Shown in pieces: positions 16,698 to 25,713 of a stretch of DNA of 64,000 bases (the stretch's first letter is position 1; the number at the start of each line of letters is the position of its first letter). Source of the DNA: Streptomyces cathayae (lineage in GTDB: Bacteria > Actinomycetota > Actinomycetes > Streptomycetales > Streptomycetaceae); contig NZ_CP121682.1 in the NCBI RefSeq assembly GCF_029760955.1, positions 4,526,001 through 4,590,000 on the forward strand, written 5' to 3'. Position numbers and translations under genes: made by a program. The notes below the pieces were generated by a model that saw nothing but the letters and a program-made list of their open reading frames with translations, made no database searches and was not told the origin of the DNA.

Positions 16698-18395
16698 GTG
16701 ACAGAGAAATTACCTGTGCCCGTCGAATCACCTGAGCCCACCGAACTGCCTGAGCGGTCCCGGCATTCGGGTCGAATACCCGAGAGAGGGGTCGCGGACA
16801 CGGGAGGAGCACGGAGGACGGGAACGCCACCGGAGGGCAGGACGCGCGCGACGACGGACACGCAGCTCGGCGAAGTCCCCAGCCTCATGTACGCGGGCGC
16901 CTACGCCCACGACCTCTGGTTCACCGACCTGCGCCGCGGATCACCCTCCCCCGTGGGCACCGCCGTCCTGTGGGCGGCGCTCGCCACCGGCGTGCTCAGC
17001 ATGACGCTCCTCGACGACGGTGTGGGCGTCAATCTGTTCCTCGTCGCCCTGCCGGCCACGCTCACCGCGTACTTCGCCGCACGCCAGGCAGGCCGGTTGC
17101 AGGCCCGCCCCTGGACGCTCGCCTGGGGCATCGGAGGGATCGCCCTCCTACTGGTTCCGGCGCTGCGCGCCGCCCTGTGGCCTTCTCTCCTCGCCGTGGC
17201 CACCGCCGTCGGTCTTGCCTCGCTCGCCCTCCACGGCCCGCGGACCTGGGCCGGCGTCGTCCTCAGCCCCTTCGGGCTGGTCGACTCGTTGTTCAAGGGC
17301 GCCGGGTGGGGCTGGCGAGGACTGCGCACCCGGGCCGGCAAGGCCTCCGGCAACGTGGGTTCCGCACTGCGCGTCCTGGTCGTGACGGCCGTGCTCCTCC
17401 TCGTCTTCGGCGCACTGTTCGCCGGGGCCGACGCGGCCTTCGCCGACCTGCTGAGCAGGCTGCTCCCGGACACGTCCGTCGGCGACGGCCCCTGGCGGCT
17501 GGTGCTGTTCGGCCTCGGACTCCTCGGGGCCCTCGCAGCGGCACACAGCGCCGCCGCCCCTCTGTGGTGGGACAGTTTCCGGACCAGTCCGGGCCGCGCC
17601 CGCGGCCGGGGAGAATGGGCGCTTCCCCTGCTCCTGCTGTGCGTGCTGTTCGCCGCCTTCAACGCCATCCAGCTCGCCGTCCTGTTCGGCGGATACCGGG
17701 CCGTTCTGGACAAGACCGGCCAGACCTACTCCGCGTACGCGCGGCAGGGCTTCTGGCAGCTCCTCGTCGCCACGCTCCTCACCCTCCTGGTCATCGTCCT
17801 CGCGCTGCGCTGGGCACCACGCGGCGGGCCCGGTGACCGGAACCTGGTGCGGGGAGTCCTCGGCACCCTCTGCGCACTCACCCTGATCGTGGTCGCTTCG
17901 GCGGTACGGCGCATGGACATGTACGTCGAGGCGTACGGGCTGACCCGGCTGCGGATCTCCGTCGTGGCCGTGGAGCTGTGGCTCGGCCTGGTCATCCTGC
18001 TGATCATGGCCGCCGGAGTCCGGGGCGCACGCCGGCTGCCCCGCGCCGTCGCCGCGTCGGCCGCCGCCGTGGTCCTCGCCTTCGGCCTGGCCTCTCCCGA
18101 CGGACTGATCGCCGAGAACAACGTGCGGCGCTACGAGAAGACCCACAAGCTCGACCTGGACTACGCGCGCGGCCTCTCGGCGGACGCGGTCCCGGCTCTG
18201 GACCGACTGGAAGAGCCCATGCGGTCCTGCGTCCTCGGCCCCCTGGCGGAGGGGCTCGGTCCGGCAACGGCGTCCTGGTACGAGATCAGCTGGGGAGAGG
18301 TTCACGCCCGGCAGATCCTCAAGGAACGGCCGCCGGTGACGACCGACCCGGGCACCTGCGGCAGCAGCGGGGAGAGCCTCGAGTACGACCGCTGA
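16698..18395 (+). CDS. DUF4173/DUF4153-like polytopic membrane protein
   Basis: 565-residue protein. The first ~70 residues are a hydrophilic Pro/Glu/Arg-rich tail, then about twelve to thirteen hydrophobic helices run to about residue 480. A soluble C-terminal end follows (VRRYEKTHKLDLDYARGLSA, then ALDRLEEPMRSCVLGPLAEG). The layout and the block RRMDMYVEAYGLTRLRI match DUF4173 (PF13687) proteins, whose function is unknown. The GTG at 16698 is preferred because GGGAGGGGG lies just upstream. The gene closes the module and ends 177 bases before tRNA fragment B; no link with the sortase pair is evident beyond position. Confidence 0.75.
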   Translation: MTEKLPVPVESPEPTELPERSRHSGRIPERGVADTGGARRTGTPPEGRTRATTDTQLGEVPSLMYAGAYAHDLWFTDLRRGSPSPVGTAVLWAALATGVLSMTLLDDGVGVNLFLVALPATLTAYFAARQAGRLQARPWTLAWGIGGIALLLVPALRAALWPSLLAVATAVGLASLALHGPRTWAGVVLSPFGLVDSLFKGAGWGWRGLRTRAGKASGNVGSALRVLVVTAVLLLVFGALFAGADAAFADLLSRLLPDTSVGDGPWRLVLFGLGLLGALAAAHSAAAPLWWDSFRTSPGRARGRGEWALPLLLLCVLFAAFNAIQLAVLFGGYRAVLDKTGQTYSAYARQGFWQLLVATLLTLLVIVLALRWAPRGGPGDRNLVRGVLGTLCALTLIVVASAVRRMDMYVEAYGLTRLRISVVAVELWLGLVILLIMAAGVRGARRLPRAVAASAAAVVLAFGLASPDGLIAENNVRRYEKTHKLDLDYARGLSADAVPALDRLEEPMRSCVLGPLAEGLGPATASWYEISWGEVHARQILKERPPVTTDPGTCGSSGESLEYDR

Positions 18396-18524
18396 CCGGG
18401 CCCCCGTTCCGCCGGGGCGGCCGGCCGCCCCGGCCCCGGTGTCCGGGACGGTGGGGGAGACGCCTCCTCCTGGGAGATGTGGACCCTGTGCGGACTCCAG
18501 CGGCACGGTTTCGAACACGGGGGA

Positions 18525-18563
18525 AGGGCCAGTTCAGGAGGAAACCCCTCCCGAACCGGCCCT
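18525..18563. terminator. hairpin next to tRNA fragment B
   Basis: A long imperfect stem (AGGGCC-GTTC-GG / CC-GAAC-GGCCCT) lies ten bases before fragment B. Comparable hairpins adjoin fragments C, D and the intact tRNA on the same side, as if each copy carried its own terminator. Confidence 0.55.
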
Positions 18564-18572
18564 CCTGTCTGC

Positions 18573-18613
18573 GCCCCCGGCGGGATCCGAACCTGCGACA
18601 CCCGCTTGAGGAG
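18573..18613 (-). repeat. tRNA-Arg(CCU) 3'-half copy B (putative attachment site)
   Basis: 41 bases matching the tRNA 3' half with two T-arm changes (CGGGATCCG instead of CAGGATTCG) that keep stem pairing. Homology ends at the anticodon, as in the other copies. Confidence 0.85.
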
Positions 18614-18740
18614 TTTTCCCGGGCAGGGCTGTGGCCTGTGGAGACATGGGCCGCAGGGTGTCTGACCAGGGGTAAGGACTCCTCAGCGGTTCTCACGTGT
18701 TCACGGTGCTTCCCGTTCTCGTGTGTGCTGAATGCGTTCC
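18614..18740. repeat. 127-bp att-flanking repeat, copy 1
   Basis: This sequence follows tRNA fragment B and aligns end to end with 23781-23908 and 26531-26657. Shared blocks include GTTTTCCC at the start, CAGGGCTGTG, CTGACC, TTCTCACGTGTTCACGG (with copy 2), and GTGTGCTGAAT-CGTTCC at the end. I infer an element-end or attP-arm sequence; no frame is conserved across the copies. Confidence 0.75.
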
Positions 18741-18875
18741 ACAAGGGCCGTCTTCCCGGCATGACGGTATTCCCTCAGCAGCGCCACGGAGAGCGGCAGC
18801 AGCAGTCGGATTGACGTGCATGCGAACGTGAAGGAGCCGAGCCTCCCGACGCCTTCGGCGTGTTCAGGGAAGTGT

Positions 18876-20933
18876 TCAGACCAGGTCCGGCCGGATCTTC
18901 CACGGGTGCGCGGCCGCGGTCTCGGTGCCGTCGGCGAGGACGCCGACCACGCGGTAGTAGGAGATGGAGCCGAGCGGCTGGGCGGGGTCGTCGTAGGACT
19001 GGTAGTAAGCGCTGGTGGGTGCGACGGTGCCCAGCAGGTCGTAGGCCCGCGTCTCGGGATTCCAGCGGCTCACCCGGTACTCGGTGACCGAGGCGCAGAC
19101 GGCGCCGGAGCAGTGCCACTCGACCGGCCTGGCGTCCTCGGAGGCCGTCCAGCCGCCACCGCCGTACAGCGGGCCCTTGTCCTGGCGGATCGGCTCGGCC
19201 GGGGTGGTGTCCAGCTCGGTGGCGGTGACGGTGGCCCAGTCGGCGGTGGCCGTGGCGTTGCCCCACGTGTCGACCGCGTAGACCGCGTAGACGTACGACT
19301 CGCCGTTCGGGACGTCGATGCACAGCGCGGCCGTCGGGTCGTCCTGGCCCAGGGTGCAGGTGCCCAGCCACTTGACCGAGCCGTCGGCCTGCCGGGTTCC
19401 GCGCAGGGCGCGGTAGGAGGCGATGTCGTCCTCCGTCGAGGCGTTCCAGCGCAGCAGCATGCCGTCGGCGCGCGGCGTCGCGGTCAGTCCGGTGACCGGC
19501 CGCGGCGCGACACGGTCGGCGGTGGTCACCGTGACGGTGGGGGAGGGAGCGGACTCGTTGCCCTGCCAGTCGGTGAAGACGACACCGTAGGTGTAGGTGG
19601 TGTCCAGCTCCCAGCTCTCGTCGTAGCAGACGAACGTGTACTCCTTCCGGATGGGGTTGAACGTCTCGCTCTCCTCGGCGCACCGGACCCGCACCGCGTC
19701 CGCCCCGAGCCGGGTGCCCTCGGAGCGCAGCACCGTGAAGTAGGCGTCGTTGATCAGCTCGTCGAGCGTCGGGTGCTCCGGGGCGTTCCAGGTGAGCAGC
19801 ACCCTGGTCCGGCCCGGCGTCACGTGCAGGTTCACGGGCGCGGCCGGGGCCGCGCGGTCGATGCCGTCGGAGGTGACGGGCTTCGAGTACGGGCCCGGGT
19901 TCCCCGCCGCGTCGAGGGCGCGCACGACATAGGTGTGCGGCGTTTCGTCGTGGCCCACGGAGTGCGTGTACGAGGTGCCGGTGAGTTTCTCCACCAGCGT
20001 GTACGAGCCGGTGGCCGGGTTCCTCTCGTACAACTGGTAGGCGACCGCGTCCGGCACCGCGTTCCAGCCGAGCACCATTCCGTTGAGGTCGCCGTGCGCG
20101 GTGAGCCCGGTGGGGGCGGCCGGACCCGTGCGGTCGGGCGTGGTGACGCCCTGGTCGGCGGTGCCGGCGGACTCGTTGCCGGCCTTGTCGATCGCGCGGA
20201 CCTCGTAGTAGTACGTCTGGCCGGTGGGCGGCGGGGTGTCGGTGTACGACGTGGAGGTCGTGGTCGCCAGCGGCTTGGCGGGGTACGCGCTGCCCTTGAG
20301 GCGGCGGTGGACGCGGTAGCCGGCGAGGTCCATCTCCTTGTTCTTGGACCAGGTGATCCTGGCCTTGCCGGTCGCCGTGTCGTACGTGACGGTGGTGCCC
20401 GTCGGGGTGCGCGGCTTGACCTTGTCGACGGTGGACGAGGTCCGCGGCGTGTAGCTGAACTTGACGTTGGCGGCGCCGGTCCAGTTGACGAAGTCGATGC
20501 GCAGGGTGTGCTTGCCGGACGGAATGGAGACGTTGACCGTCTTCTTCACCGTCGTCGAGACGTTCTTCCACAGGTTGACCTTGCGGACGCCGTCGAGGTA
20601 GACGCGGATGCCGTCACGTGTTTCGACCGGGAAGGAGAAGGGGCCGCCGGAGCCGAAGTCGCGGGTCACCGTCCAGCGGACACCGAAGTGGTTTGCCGGC
20701 AGGCCGGAAGCCGGGGCTTTCGTGCCCCAGTTCTGGTCGATCTTGGAGTCGCAGTCGGTCTTCTTCGGCTTGCCGGAGAAGGTGGTGTTCGCGAAGAACT
20801 GCCGCTTGTAGACCGGCGAGGCGCAGGTGGTCGCGGCGGAGGCGGGCGTGGTGACGGCGGTGAGCAGGCCGCCTGTGGTGGCGAGCACGATCGCGGTCGC
20901 GGCCGCGGAGGTGGTGCGTCTGTCCGGGTTCAT
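18876..20933 (-). CDS. secreted multi-domain fibronectin type III protein with PA14-like N-terminal domain
   Basis: 685-residue exported protein. Residues 1-33 are a signal peptide (IVLATTGGLLTAVTTPASAA). Residues about 40-165 resemble a PA14/lectin-like beta domain (NWGTKAP, TRDGIRVYLDGVRKVNLWKN, SGKHTLRIDFVNWTGAANVK). Then five to six FN3 repeats follow, recognised by the recurring P-x-GLTA/V-x-W-NAS/V-D-x-x-Y motifs (TGLTAHGDLNGMVLGWNAVP, TGLTATPRADGMLLRWNAST). No catalytic domain is visible. In streptomycetes such proteins bind polysaccharide or the cell wall; that is inference. ATG at 20933 has GAGGA upstream. It is monocistronic and divergent from the multicopper oxidase. Confidence 0.85.
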   Translation of the reverse strand: MNPDRRTTSAAATAIVLATTGGLLTAVTTPASAATTCASPVYKRQFFANTTFSGKPKKTDCDSKIDQNWGTKAPASGLPANHFGVRWTVTRDFGSGGPFSFPVETRDGIRVYLDGVRKVNLWKNVSTTVKKTVNVSIPSGKHTLRIDFVNWTGAANVKFSYTPRTSSTVDKVKPRTPTGTTVTYDTATGKARITWSKNKEMDLAGYRVHRRLKGSAYPAKPLATTTSTSYTDTPPPTGQTYYYEVRAIDKAGNESAGTADQGVTTPDRTGPAAPTGLTAHGDLNGMVLGWNAVPDAVAYQLYERNPATGSYTLVEKLTGTSYTHSVGHDETPHTYVVRALDAAGNPGPYSKPVTSDGIDRAAPAAPVNLHVTPGRTRVLLTWNAPEHPTLDELINDAYFTVLRSEGTRLGADAVRVRCAEESETFNPIRKEYTFVCYDESWELDTTYTYGVVFTDWQGNESAPSPTVTVTTADRVAPRPVTGLTATPRADGMLLRWNASTEDDIASYRALRGTRQADGSVKWLGTCTLGQDDPTAALCIDVPNGESYVYAVYAVDTWGNATATADWATVTATELDTTPAEPIRQDKGPLYGGGGWTASEDARPVEWHCSGAVCASVTEYRVSRWNPETRAYDLLGTVAPTSAYYQSYDDPAQPLGSISYYRVVGVLADGTETAAAHPWKIRPDLV

Positions 20934-21391
20934 TCAGTCCTCTGGTTCAGGATCGGGACGGCGGATGAGGCCGTCCCGATCACGACGTGCGAGCAGGGGT
21001 GTTGGTTGTACGGCTGTGGGGACGTGGGCCGGCGCCCACCCGACGCGACAGTCGGGCCACCAGCCTGACCACCTGCAGAAATCTCCACCTCGAACGAGCC
21101 GAAAGGGTCCGTCAGCAAGGTGACGGCTCCTCATGCAAGATCGAGGCCGACGCGATCAGGCACACCGAACCCGGGGCCTTGGGATGCATGACCCGCCGGC
21201 TGGCGCAATCGCTGGACGAGGCCGTTTGCAGCAACGAGTTTTGGTCGTGGCCGCGCCGATGTGCAGCCCGCACGCTGCCCGGGCCCGGCAGCCTGACGAC
21301 ACGCCAGACAGGTTCCACCACGCACGGTGTGCGCGTCCTAACATTCCGTCAGGAAATGATCGAGGCCCTCGGACTGCAGAAGGCGAGAGAA
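20934..21391. other. 458-bp divergent intergenic region
   Basis: This region separates the FN3 gene (minus) from the multicopper oxidase (plus). No gene is recognised. It is relatively AT-rich near 21200-21360 and is expected to hold both promoters; I could not identify convincing -35/-10 pairs. Confidence 0.4.
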
Positions 21392-23395
21392 ATGATCGCA
21401 CGAAGAGACCTTCTCGTGACCGGGGCCGCTGGTGGGGCGGCCCTGGTTCTTCCAAGGCCTGAAGGGGCGATGGCACTCCCCGACGGGACCGCGGTGACCC
21501 CGAGGGCCGGGTCTGCCGGCACATTCCCCGTCCCCACCCTGGATCCCACGACCGTCCCGAAATACGTCACCGACCTGGTGATTCCGCCGGTGATGCCGAA
21601 GGCCCGTCACTCGCAGCGGCACGGCATCGACACGTACGTCATCGGTGTCCGGCAGTTCAGCCAGCAGGTATTGCCGCCCACTCTGCCGTCCACCACTGTG
21701 TGGGGATACGGCTCGCTCGAGGACCGCAACACGTTCAACTCCCCCTCGTTCACCATCGAGGCCAGGGTCGACCGGCCGGTCCGGGTCACCTGGGTGAACG
21801 ACCTCGTCGACAGCCGCGGCCGGTTCCTTCCGCACCTGCTGGCGGTCGACCCCACCCTGCACTGGGCGAACCCGCCGGGCGGCGAGGCCGGGCGCGACTC
21901 CCGGCCGACCTTCACCTCGACGCCGGGGCCGTATACCGGACCCGTGCCGATCGTCACTCATCTGCACGGTGGGCATTCGACCGAGGAGAGCGACGGCTAC
22001 ACCGAAGCGTGGTACCTGCCACGCGCGAAGAACATTCCTCGCGGATTCGCCACCGTGGGATCGTTCTACAACGAGTTCCGGGAGGAGTTCGCCCATGCGC
22101 ACGGTCTGGAGTGGGAGCCGGGTACTGCGACCTTCCAGTACGCCAACGACCAGCGGGCGGCGACCCTCTGGTTCCACGATCACACCCTGGGCATGACCCG
22201 GCTCAACGTCTACGCCGGACCCGCCGGGTTCTATCTGCTGCGCGGCGGCGAGTCCGACCTGTCCAAGGGGGTTCTGCCCGGGCCGGCGCCCGCCTTCGGC
22301 GATCCGCCGGGCACGCGGTACCACGAGATCCCCCTGGCCATCCAGGACCGCTCGTTCAACTCGGACGGCTCGCTGTTCTACCCCGCGAGCCGGGAATTCT
22401 TCGACGGGTTCCCGGGGCCGTACATTCCCACCACCGATGTACCTCCCATCTGGAACCCCGAATTCTTCGCCAACACCATGGTGGTCAACGGCCGGACATG
22501 GCCGAAGCTCGAGGTCGAACCGCGCCGCTACAGGCTGCGCTTCCTCAACGGGTGCAATGCCCGGTTCCTGATTCTGAAGATCGCGGACAGCCCGACCGCC
22601 CGGCCGGCCCAGTCAGCCCTGCCGTTCTGGCAGATCGGCAACGAAGGCGGATTCCTGCCCGCACCGGTGCGACAGGAGCGGCTGCTGTTGGCCAACGCGG
22701 AGCGGGCCGATGTCATCGTCGACTTCACCGGGATTCCGGAAGGCACCGAGCTGTACCTCATCAACGAGGGCGCGGACGAACCCTTCGGCCGGGGCGAACC
22801 AGGTGTGGACTTCCCCGTGGCGGATCCGGCCACCACCGGTCAGGTGATGAAGTTCGTGGTCGGCCCACCGGCGAGTAAGGACACCAGCGTCCCGCCGGAT
22901 CAGCTCAGACTGCCCAGGACCAGGCCACTCGGCTCGCCGAGCGTCACACGTCGGCTCTCCCTCAACGAGGTGCAATCCAGCAGTCCCCAGGTGCCACCGG
23001 GAACGCCGGTCCAGACTTTGCTCGGGACGGTCGACTCCGTCGGCAATCCGGTGTTGCTCGGCTGGGCCGATCCGGTCACGGAGAACCCAAGGCTGAACGC
23101 GACCGAAACATGGGAGCTGTACAACTTCACGGTGGACGCCCACCCGATCCACATCCACGAGGTGGCGTTCGAGGTGGTGAACCGGCAACCGTTCGACGGG
23201 TCCCCCATCCCGCCGGAGAGCTGGGAGCGTGGCTTCAAGGACACCGTGATCGCTTATCCGGGAGAAATCACCCGGGTGAAGGCCCGGTTCGACCACCCTG
23301 GTCGCTTCGTCTGGCACTGCCACATCGTCGAGCACGAGGACAACGAGATGATGCGGCCGTACCACATCGGAGGCAGGCGCAAGAAGGACCACTGA
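21392..23395 (+). CDS. multicopper oxidase (CotA/bilirubin oxidase-like), Tat-exported
   Basis: 667-residue three-cupredoxin oxidase. The N terminus MIARRDLLVTGAAGGAALVL is a twin-arginine signal. Copper ligands are all visible: HLHGGH near residue 189, WFHDHTLGMTRLN near 260, HPIHIHEVAFEV near 584, and WHCHIVEHEDNEMM near 641, which carries the T1 Cys with a Met axial ligand. The enzyme couples four one-electron oxidations to reduction of O2 to water outside the cell; Cu(I), phenols or bilirubin are possible substrates. ATG at 21392 has GGCGAGAG upstream; ATG at 21356 is an alternative. It is unlikely to share a transcript with the FN3 gene, which is divergent. Confidence 0.92.
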   Translation: MIARRDLLVTGAAGGAALVLPRPEGAMALPDGTAVTPRAGSAGTFPVPTLDPTTVPKYVTDLVIPPVMPKARHSQRHGIDTYVIGVRQFSQQVLPPTLPSTTVWGYGSLEDRNTFNSPSFTIEARVDRPVRVTWVNDLVDSRGRFLPHLLAVDPTLHWANPPGGEAGRDSRPTFTSTPGPYTGPVPIVTHLHGGHSTEESDGYTEAWYLPRAKNIPRGFATVGSFYNEFREEFAHAHGLEWEPGTATFQYANDQRAATLWFHDHTLGMTRLNVYAGPAGFYLLRGGESDLSKGVLPGPAPAFGDPPGTRYHEIPLAIQDRSFNSDGSLFYPASREFFDGFPGPYIPTTDVPPIWNPEFFANTMVVNGRTWPKLEVEPRRYRLRFLNGCNARFLILKIADSPTARPAQSALPFWQIGNEGGFLPAPVRQERLLLANAERADVIVDFTGIPEGTELYLINEGADEPFGRGEPGVDFPVADPATTGQVMKFVVGPPASKDTSVPPDQLRLPRTRPLGSPSVTRRLSLNEVQSSSPQVPPGTPVQTLLGTVDSVGNPVLLGWADPVTENPRLNATETWELYNFTVDAHPIHIHEVAFEVVNRQPFDGSPIPPESWERGFKDTVIAYPGEITRVKARFDHPGRFVWHCHIVEHEDNEMMRPYHIGGRRKKDH

Positions 23396-23399
23396 CAGG

Positions 23400-23621
23400 T
23401 CAGCGCACGTTGTCGGTCACAGCAGTGAAGCCACCACCGAGGCGGTCTACAGCAAACAGCTCCGGCCCATCCGCGCGGACTACGCCGGTGGCGCGGGCGA
23501 CGTACGACAGGTGGACGCGTACGACGTCGTCCCCGCTCTCGATGCCGAGGGACACGACCTCGACCAGGTCGCCGAGCCGGCGCTGCAGCGCAGCCTGGAC
23601 GGAGAGTTCGAGGGTGCTCAT
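23400..23621 (-). CDS. small hypothetical protein, 73 aa
   Basis: Short acidic protein: LELSVQAALQRRLGDLVEVV, then GDDVVRVHLSYVARATGVVR and a GGGFTAVTDNVR end. It converges with the multicopper oxidase, with only four bases between the stops. The codon pattern looks genuine. The ATG at 23621 lacks a clear Shine-Dalgarno; GAAGGAG lies further upstream, so a somewhat longer N terminus (SSSPEL) cannot be excluded. I do not recognise the family. It occupies the position next to the tRNA fragment that toxin-antitoxin genes take in modules 1 and 2, but it has no toxin or antitoxin signature. Confidence 0.45.
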   Translation of the reverse strand: MSTLELSVQAALQRRLGDLVEVVSLGIESGDDVVRVHLSYVARATGVVRADGPELFAVDRLGGGFTAVTDNVR

Positions 23622-23688
23622 CAGTTCGGGGCTGGAAGACACTCCTTCAGAGTCCCGAGGCGCGCCTCGTGTGTGCTGCGAGATCAAG

Positions 23689-23720
23689 AGGCCCTGCCGC
23701 CCACTCGGGCGACAGGGCCT
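23689..23720. terminator. hairpin next to tRNA fragment C
   Basis: The stem AGGCCCTG-CGCCC / GGGCG-CAGGGCCT is followed on the plus strand by TT. It lies about 20 bases before fragment C, equivalent to the hairpins beside copies B, D and the intact tRNA. Confidence 0.65.
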
Positions 23721-23739
23721 TTGACCTGCCATTTCTCTG

Positions 23740-23780
23740 TGCCCCCGGCAGGATTCGAACCTGCGACACCCGCTTGAGGG
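23740..23780 (-). repeat. tRNA-Arg(CCU) 3'-half copy C (putative attachment site)
   Basis: Identity to the intact tRNA locus runs for 44 bases (23732-23775 against 27761-27804), including eight bases beyond the tRNA 3' end (TTTCTCTG). This is the best-preserved fragment and suggests a fairly recent event. Confidence 0.88.
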
Positions 23781-23908
23781 GCTCTCCTTGAGCGGGGCTG
23801 TGATCTGCTAAAACGTCGGCAGTGGGGTGCCTGACCTGAGGAAACGCCTCTCCGTGGTTCTCACGTGTTCACGGGGTTTCCCGGCCTCATGTGTGCCGAA
23901 TCCGTTCC
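23781..23908. repeat. 127-bp att-flanking repeat, copy 2
   Basis: Aligns with 18614-18740 and 26531-26657 over its full length with dispersed mismatches. Best-kept blocks are GGGCTGTGA, TGCCTGACCTG, GTTCTCACGTGTTCACGG, and CCCGGCCTCATGTGTG. Confidence 0.75.
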
Positions 23909-23974
23909 GCGTACGTATCCGACTGGCAAGACCACCACGTCTACTGCGGGATGGAGCCGAGGGACGGCCCGCCC

Positions 23975-24733
23975 TCACATCCCGGCCATACCGCCACCGG
24001 TGAGGCCCGGAGCCAGCGCCGGGACCCAGAAGACGGCGACGGCCAGGGCGATCGAGGCGATACCCACGGTACGGGCCACCAGGCGACCGGCCGGAGCGAG
24101 CTTCTCGGCGGTGATCACGGCGGCCAGGACCACCATGGCCCACAGGTTCATCAGACCGAACGCCGCCAGCAGCACCATGAGCGACCAGCAGCAGCCCAGA
24201 CAGAAGGCCCCGTGGTGGGCTCCGGCACGCAGATCGCGCGAGAGCCCCGGGTACGAGGCGTAGCGCAGCATCAGCCCGATCGGCGAGCGGCATCTCGCCA
24301 GGCAGCGGTCTTTGAGGGGCGTGAGCTGGTAGACGCCGCTGACCGCGAACACGGCCGCGGCCACTGCGGTCCCCGTGGCGGCGGGGAGGCTCGCCGCCCG
24401 GCCCAGGCCGGCGGCCAGCGCGTACGCCGGCAGCCCGGCCGCGGCCCAGACGAGCAAGTAGGCGACCGTGAAAACGACCATGCGCGGCGTCCGATGCACG
24501 GTCATGGTGCGTGCGTACAGCGCGGCGACGGGCGCCGTGGCGGGCAGCATCATCGCGGCCATCATCAGCGTCCACACGGCCAGGAAAGCGGACAGGCCCA
24601 GGCTCATGGTGCCGGGCATCGCCTGCATGCCGCCCCAGCGCGTCACCACCCAGACCCAGGCGGCGGCCGCCGTGACCAGCAGCAGCCCGGCGGGGCCCGC
24701 CCTGCGGCGGCCGGTGACCGGCCCACCGGTCAC
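23975..24733 (-). CDS. DUF2182 metal-binding-like integral membrane protein
   Basis: 252-residue protein with about six to seven helices. SLGLSAFLAVWTLMMAAMML followed by PATAPVAALYART is the DUF2182 (PF09948, predicted metal-binding membrane protein) signature. Also typical are the Cys motifs KDRCLARCRSPIGLML and AFCLGCCWSLMVLL and the C-terminal LAPAGRLVARTVGIASI helix. Metal binding is predicted from the Cys/Met/His content, not shown. The GTG start overlaps the stop of the DUF1326 gene (GTGA), so translation is coupled. The pairing of DUF1326 with DUF2182 is widespread and suggests one membrane-associated system. Confidence 0.85.
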   Translation of the reverse strand: MTGGPVTGRRRAGPAGLLLVTAAAAWVWVVTRWGGMQAMPGTMSLGLSAFLAVWTLMMAAMMLPATAPVAALYARTMTVHRTPRMVVFTVAYLLVWAAAGLPAYALAAGLGRAASLPAATGTAVAAAVFAVSGVYQLTPLKDRCLARCRSPIGLMLRYASYPGLSRDLRAGAHHGAFCLGCCWSLMVLLAAFGLMNLWAMVVLAAVITAEKLAPAGRLVARTVGIASIALAVAVFWVPALAPGLTGGGMAGM

Positions 24734-25344
24734 GCGGACCACGTGAAGGGCGCCGAGTGTCCGTTGCCGCCGGTGAAGTCCCAGGACCGGCCGTACACGC
24801 CGTCGCCCGTCGCCCGGGTGGACCGGGCGATCGTCAGCGTGCTGTTCGCCGGGTGGAACATGCCGGTCAGGCCCATCACCGGACCGCCCTCGCCGAACTG
24901 CGGGGCGACCTGGTCCTCGATCTCGATGTCGATGGCGTCGCCCACCCGCGCGGCGTGGCGGCGGCCGTCGTCGTGGTAGTCGATGGGGACGCGCTCCACG
25001 CCGAGGACCTCGCCGATGAGTGGAGTGAGCGCCGCCATCGGCCCGCCTGCCTGGCCGGAGAAGACCTTCCCCAGCGCCTCCGCCTGACCGTCGTCGGCCG
25101 AAGCGTCGACGTACAACGCCACCTGCCAGCCGCCTTCGGCCATCACCCGGGGCCCGTCGATGAAGACGGCGACGCTGCGGTCGGAGACGTCCACGCCGTC
25201 CACGTTCCCGCTGTCCACGTGGAACGCGAAGGTCACCTGGCAACGCTCGTGGTCGGCCGGTGCGGCGAAACCCGAGGTGGTGCAGGGACACACCACGTCG
25301 CAGTTGCAGCTCTCCAGGTACGTGCCGTTCAGGTTCCAGGGCAT
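24730..25344 (-). CDS. DUF1326 protein
   Basis: 204-residue soluble protein. The N-terminal LESCNCDVVCPCTTSGFAAP with its C-x-C and C-x-C pairs, and the following VTFAFHVDSGNVDGVDVSD, are the DUF1326 (PF07040) signature. Four Cys at the N terminus could hold a metal ion. A clear GGGAGGAAG ribosome-binding site precedes ATG at 25344. It is the first gene of an operon with the DUF2182 membrane protein. In other genomes the two occur together; the process they serve is unknown. Confidence 0.85.
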   Translation of the reverse strand: MPWNLNGTYLESCNCDVVCPCTTSGFAAPADHERCQVTFAFHVDSGNVDGVDVSDRSVAVFIDGPRVMAEGGWQVALYVDASADDGQAEALGKVFSGQAGGPMAALTPLIGEVLGVERVPIDYHDDGRRHAARVGDAIDIEIEDQVAPQFGEGGPVMGLTGMFHPANSTLTIARSTRATGDGVYGRSWDFTGGNGHSAPFTWSA

Positions 25345-25713
25345 GACTCTTCCTCCCTGTTTTGGGTCCCCTCCGGCGAAGGGAGTACACCGGGAGGGCC
25401 CGCCCCTCCCGGTGCCGCTCTTCTTCAGGCTATTCCCGACGACCCCCGTCGTGCAGATCCGCTCGACCCGGTGGTCCCCGCCTCCAGCGTCCGTGTCCAG
25501 GCCCACGTCCAGGCCCACGTCCTGGTGCGCTTCCTGGTGCGCGAGAAGCACACCACCGAAGCCGTCACCCTTGTCCGGCCCACCGCCGACCAGCTCACCG
25601 GCTCCTACGACCGGCGCTCCCCGAAGCGCCTCGCAGCTGTAGGGCTGTTGCTTCTGCGTGGCGTGACCGCGACCGGCAGCGGTGGTGACCGCGCGGCTGC
25701 GAAGGCTTGCGCT
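25345..25713. other. 369-bp gap upstream of both DUF1326 and the HigB-like toxin
   Basis: The plus strand is open through most of it (region reading RVQAHVQAHVLVRFLVREKH, then HTTEAVTLVRP), but there is no supported start and I do not recognise the sequence. It might be a relic. Base composition drops toward 25700, where the toxin promoter should lie. Confidence 0.35.

Noticed and set aside
18319..18762. Minus-strand frame crossing fragment B as an integrase C terminus
   Set aside because: The 127-bp repeat shifts frame between its three copies, so no common protein is encoded.
25437..25700. Open plus-strand frame before the HigB-like toxin as an integrase fragment
   Set aside because: No catalytic R-H-R-Y residues of tyrosine recombinases are visible, nor a serine recombinase motif.
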